20,865 bases of DNA from Oscillospiraceae bacterium (GTDB lineage Bacteria > Bacillota > Clostridia > Oscillospirales > CAG-272): the NCBI GenBank assembly GCA_015063655.1, contig SVTU01000002.1:17741-38605 (forward strand), given 5' to 3'. A model generated the notes under the pieces. That model saw only the letters and a program-made list of their open reading frames with translations, made no database searches and was not told the DNA's origin. The translations under genes and the position numbers were made by a program. This document shows positions 20,302-20,865 of this stretch, one piece after another (position 1 is the first letter of the stretch; the number at the start of each line of letters is the position of its first letter).

Positions 20302-20865
20302 ATGAAAAAAATTTTATTTGTGGGAGCAGAGGCACTGCCCTTTGCCGCCACGGGCGGACTTGGGGACGTACTAGGCTCCTTGCCTGCGGCACTGGCTGCC
20401 GAGGGAGCTGACGTCCGTGTCGTAATGCCCTTGTATGCCGCTGTCAGTCCTGCATTCCGTGAGCAGATGGAGCAGGTGGCGGTGCTGGAGGTACCGCTCG
20501 CATGGCGTCGGCAGTACTGCGGTATTTTTCGCTTGCTTCGCAACGGCGTGACCTATTATTTTATTGATAACGAGTATTATTTTTCCCGAGAGGGCGGACT
20601 GTACGGCCATTTTGACGACGGAGAGCGGTATGCCTTTTTCTGCCGTGCCGCCCTTGAGATGCTGCCGCATATCGATTTTTATCCCGACGTGCTGCATGCG
20701 CACGATTGGCAGGCGGCTCTTTCGGTGGTATATCTCAACCGTCATTACCGCCATATCTCCGCCTATGCGGACATGCGCACCGTGTTTACCATTCACAACA
20801 TCGAATATCAGGGGAAATACGATTTTTCCATTCTCGGGGACGTGTTCGACCTGCCCGAGGATATG
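20302..20865 (+). CDS. glgA: Glycogen synthase (partial, 3' end beyond the window)
   Basis: GlgA adds glucose from ADP-glucose to growing alpha-1,4-glucan chains (family GT5). The 188 residues present are the N-terminal half of its first Rossmann domain: MKKILFVGAEALPFAATGGLGDVLGSLPAALAAEGADVRVVMPLY, then DNEYYFSREGGLYGHFDDGERYAFFCRAAL, VLHAHDWQAAL and TVFTIHNIEYQGKY. Nearly all of this is diagnostic. The usual KxGGL motif reads ATGGL here, with Ala16 in place of the ADP-glucose-contacting Lys. The ATG has AAAGGA upstream at about 10 nt spacing. It lies 81 nt after glgD across a hairpin. The catalytic C-terminal domain is outside the window. Confidence 0.96.
   Translation, partial: MKKILFVGAEALPFAATGGLGDVLGSLPAALAAEGADVRVVMPLYAAVSPAFREQMEQVAVLEVPLAWRRQYCGIFRLLRNGVTYYFIDNEYYFSREGGLYGHFDDGERYAFFCRAALEMLPHIDFYPDVLHAHDWQAALSVVYLNRHYRHISAYADMRTVFTIHNIEYQGKYDFSILGDVFDLPEDM

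Noticed and set aside
1..20865. CRISPR arrays, tRNA/rRNA genes, insertion sequences, phage genes or parS sites
   Set aside because: I read both strands for spaced repeats, cloverleaf or rRNA signatures, transposase motifs and TGTTTCACGTGAAACA-like sites and found none. This was by eye, so a weak example could be missed.

Overview
This window looks like chromosomal DNA from a Clostridia-class member of the Bacillota, probably a gut Oscillospiraceae/Christensenellales-type lineage. The evidence is a glgC-glgD-glgA glycogen operon (GlgD is a Bacillota hallmark), a Gram-positive rpmH-rnpA-yidD-yidC-jag cluster, strong Shine-Dalgarno sites and near-consensus sigma-A promoters. The DNA is moderately GC-rich in genes and AT-rich only between divergent promoters. 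Assignment below class level is inference.

Layout. (1) 20-1946, minus strand: one consensus promoter drives an AraC-family regulator and then asnA (ammonia-dependent asparagine synthetase). (2) 1982-4246, minus: a monocistronic TIM-barrel glycoside-hydrolase-like protein of uncertain specificity, with its own promoter, a possible operator and a strong terminator. (3) 4261-5397, minus: holA (DNA polymerase III delta) with terminator and promoter. (4) 5455-8494, plus: rpmH, rnpA, yidD, yidC and jag/khpB, punctuated by RNA hairpins and closed by a perfect 17-bp terminator stem. (5) 8444-8884: the only long gene-free stretch. It is AT-rich and carries five DnaA-box-like 9-mers, so it is a candidate replication origin, although dnaA is not in the window. 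(6) 16022 down to 8885, minus: a tightly packed seven-gene operon of an HD-domain protein, deoD, deoB, cdd, an unknown membrane protein, a GldA-like ABC ATPase and a fused GldF-GldG permease. (7) 16130-20865, plus: the glycogen operon, with a perfect TTGACA-N17-TATAAT promoter, then a GlgB-like gene, glgC, glgD and the 5' part of glgA, which runs off the end.

How they work together. The HD/deoD/deoB/cdd block recovers ribose phosphate and bases from nucleosides and deaminates cytidine. The linked ABC genes encode an export-type complex of unknown cargo. The glg operon makes ADP-glucose (GlgC plus GlgD) and polymerises it (GlgA). Region 4 supplies ribosome, RNase P and membrane-insertion functions.

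Most notable observations. The protein in the glgB slot of the operon has lost the catalytic Asp, Glu and a conserved His of branching enzymes while keeping the fold signatures, so it looks like a pseudoenzyme. The ABC ATPase has lost its signature Gly, D-loop Asp and H-loop His. YidC carries Glu where the essential groove Arg normally sits. A DnaA-box cluster lies beside jag rather than beside dnaA. I found no tRNA, rRNA, CRISPR array, insertion sequence or prophage.
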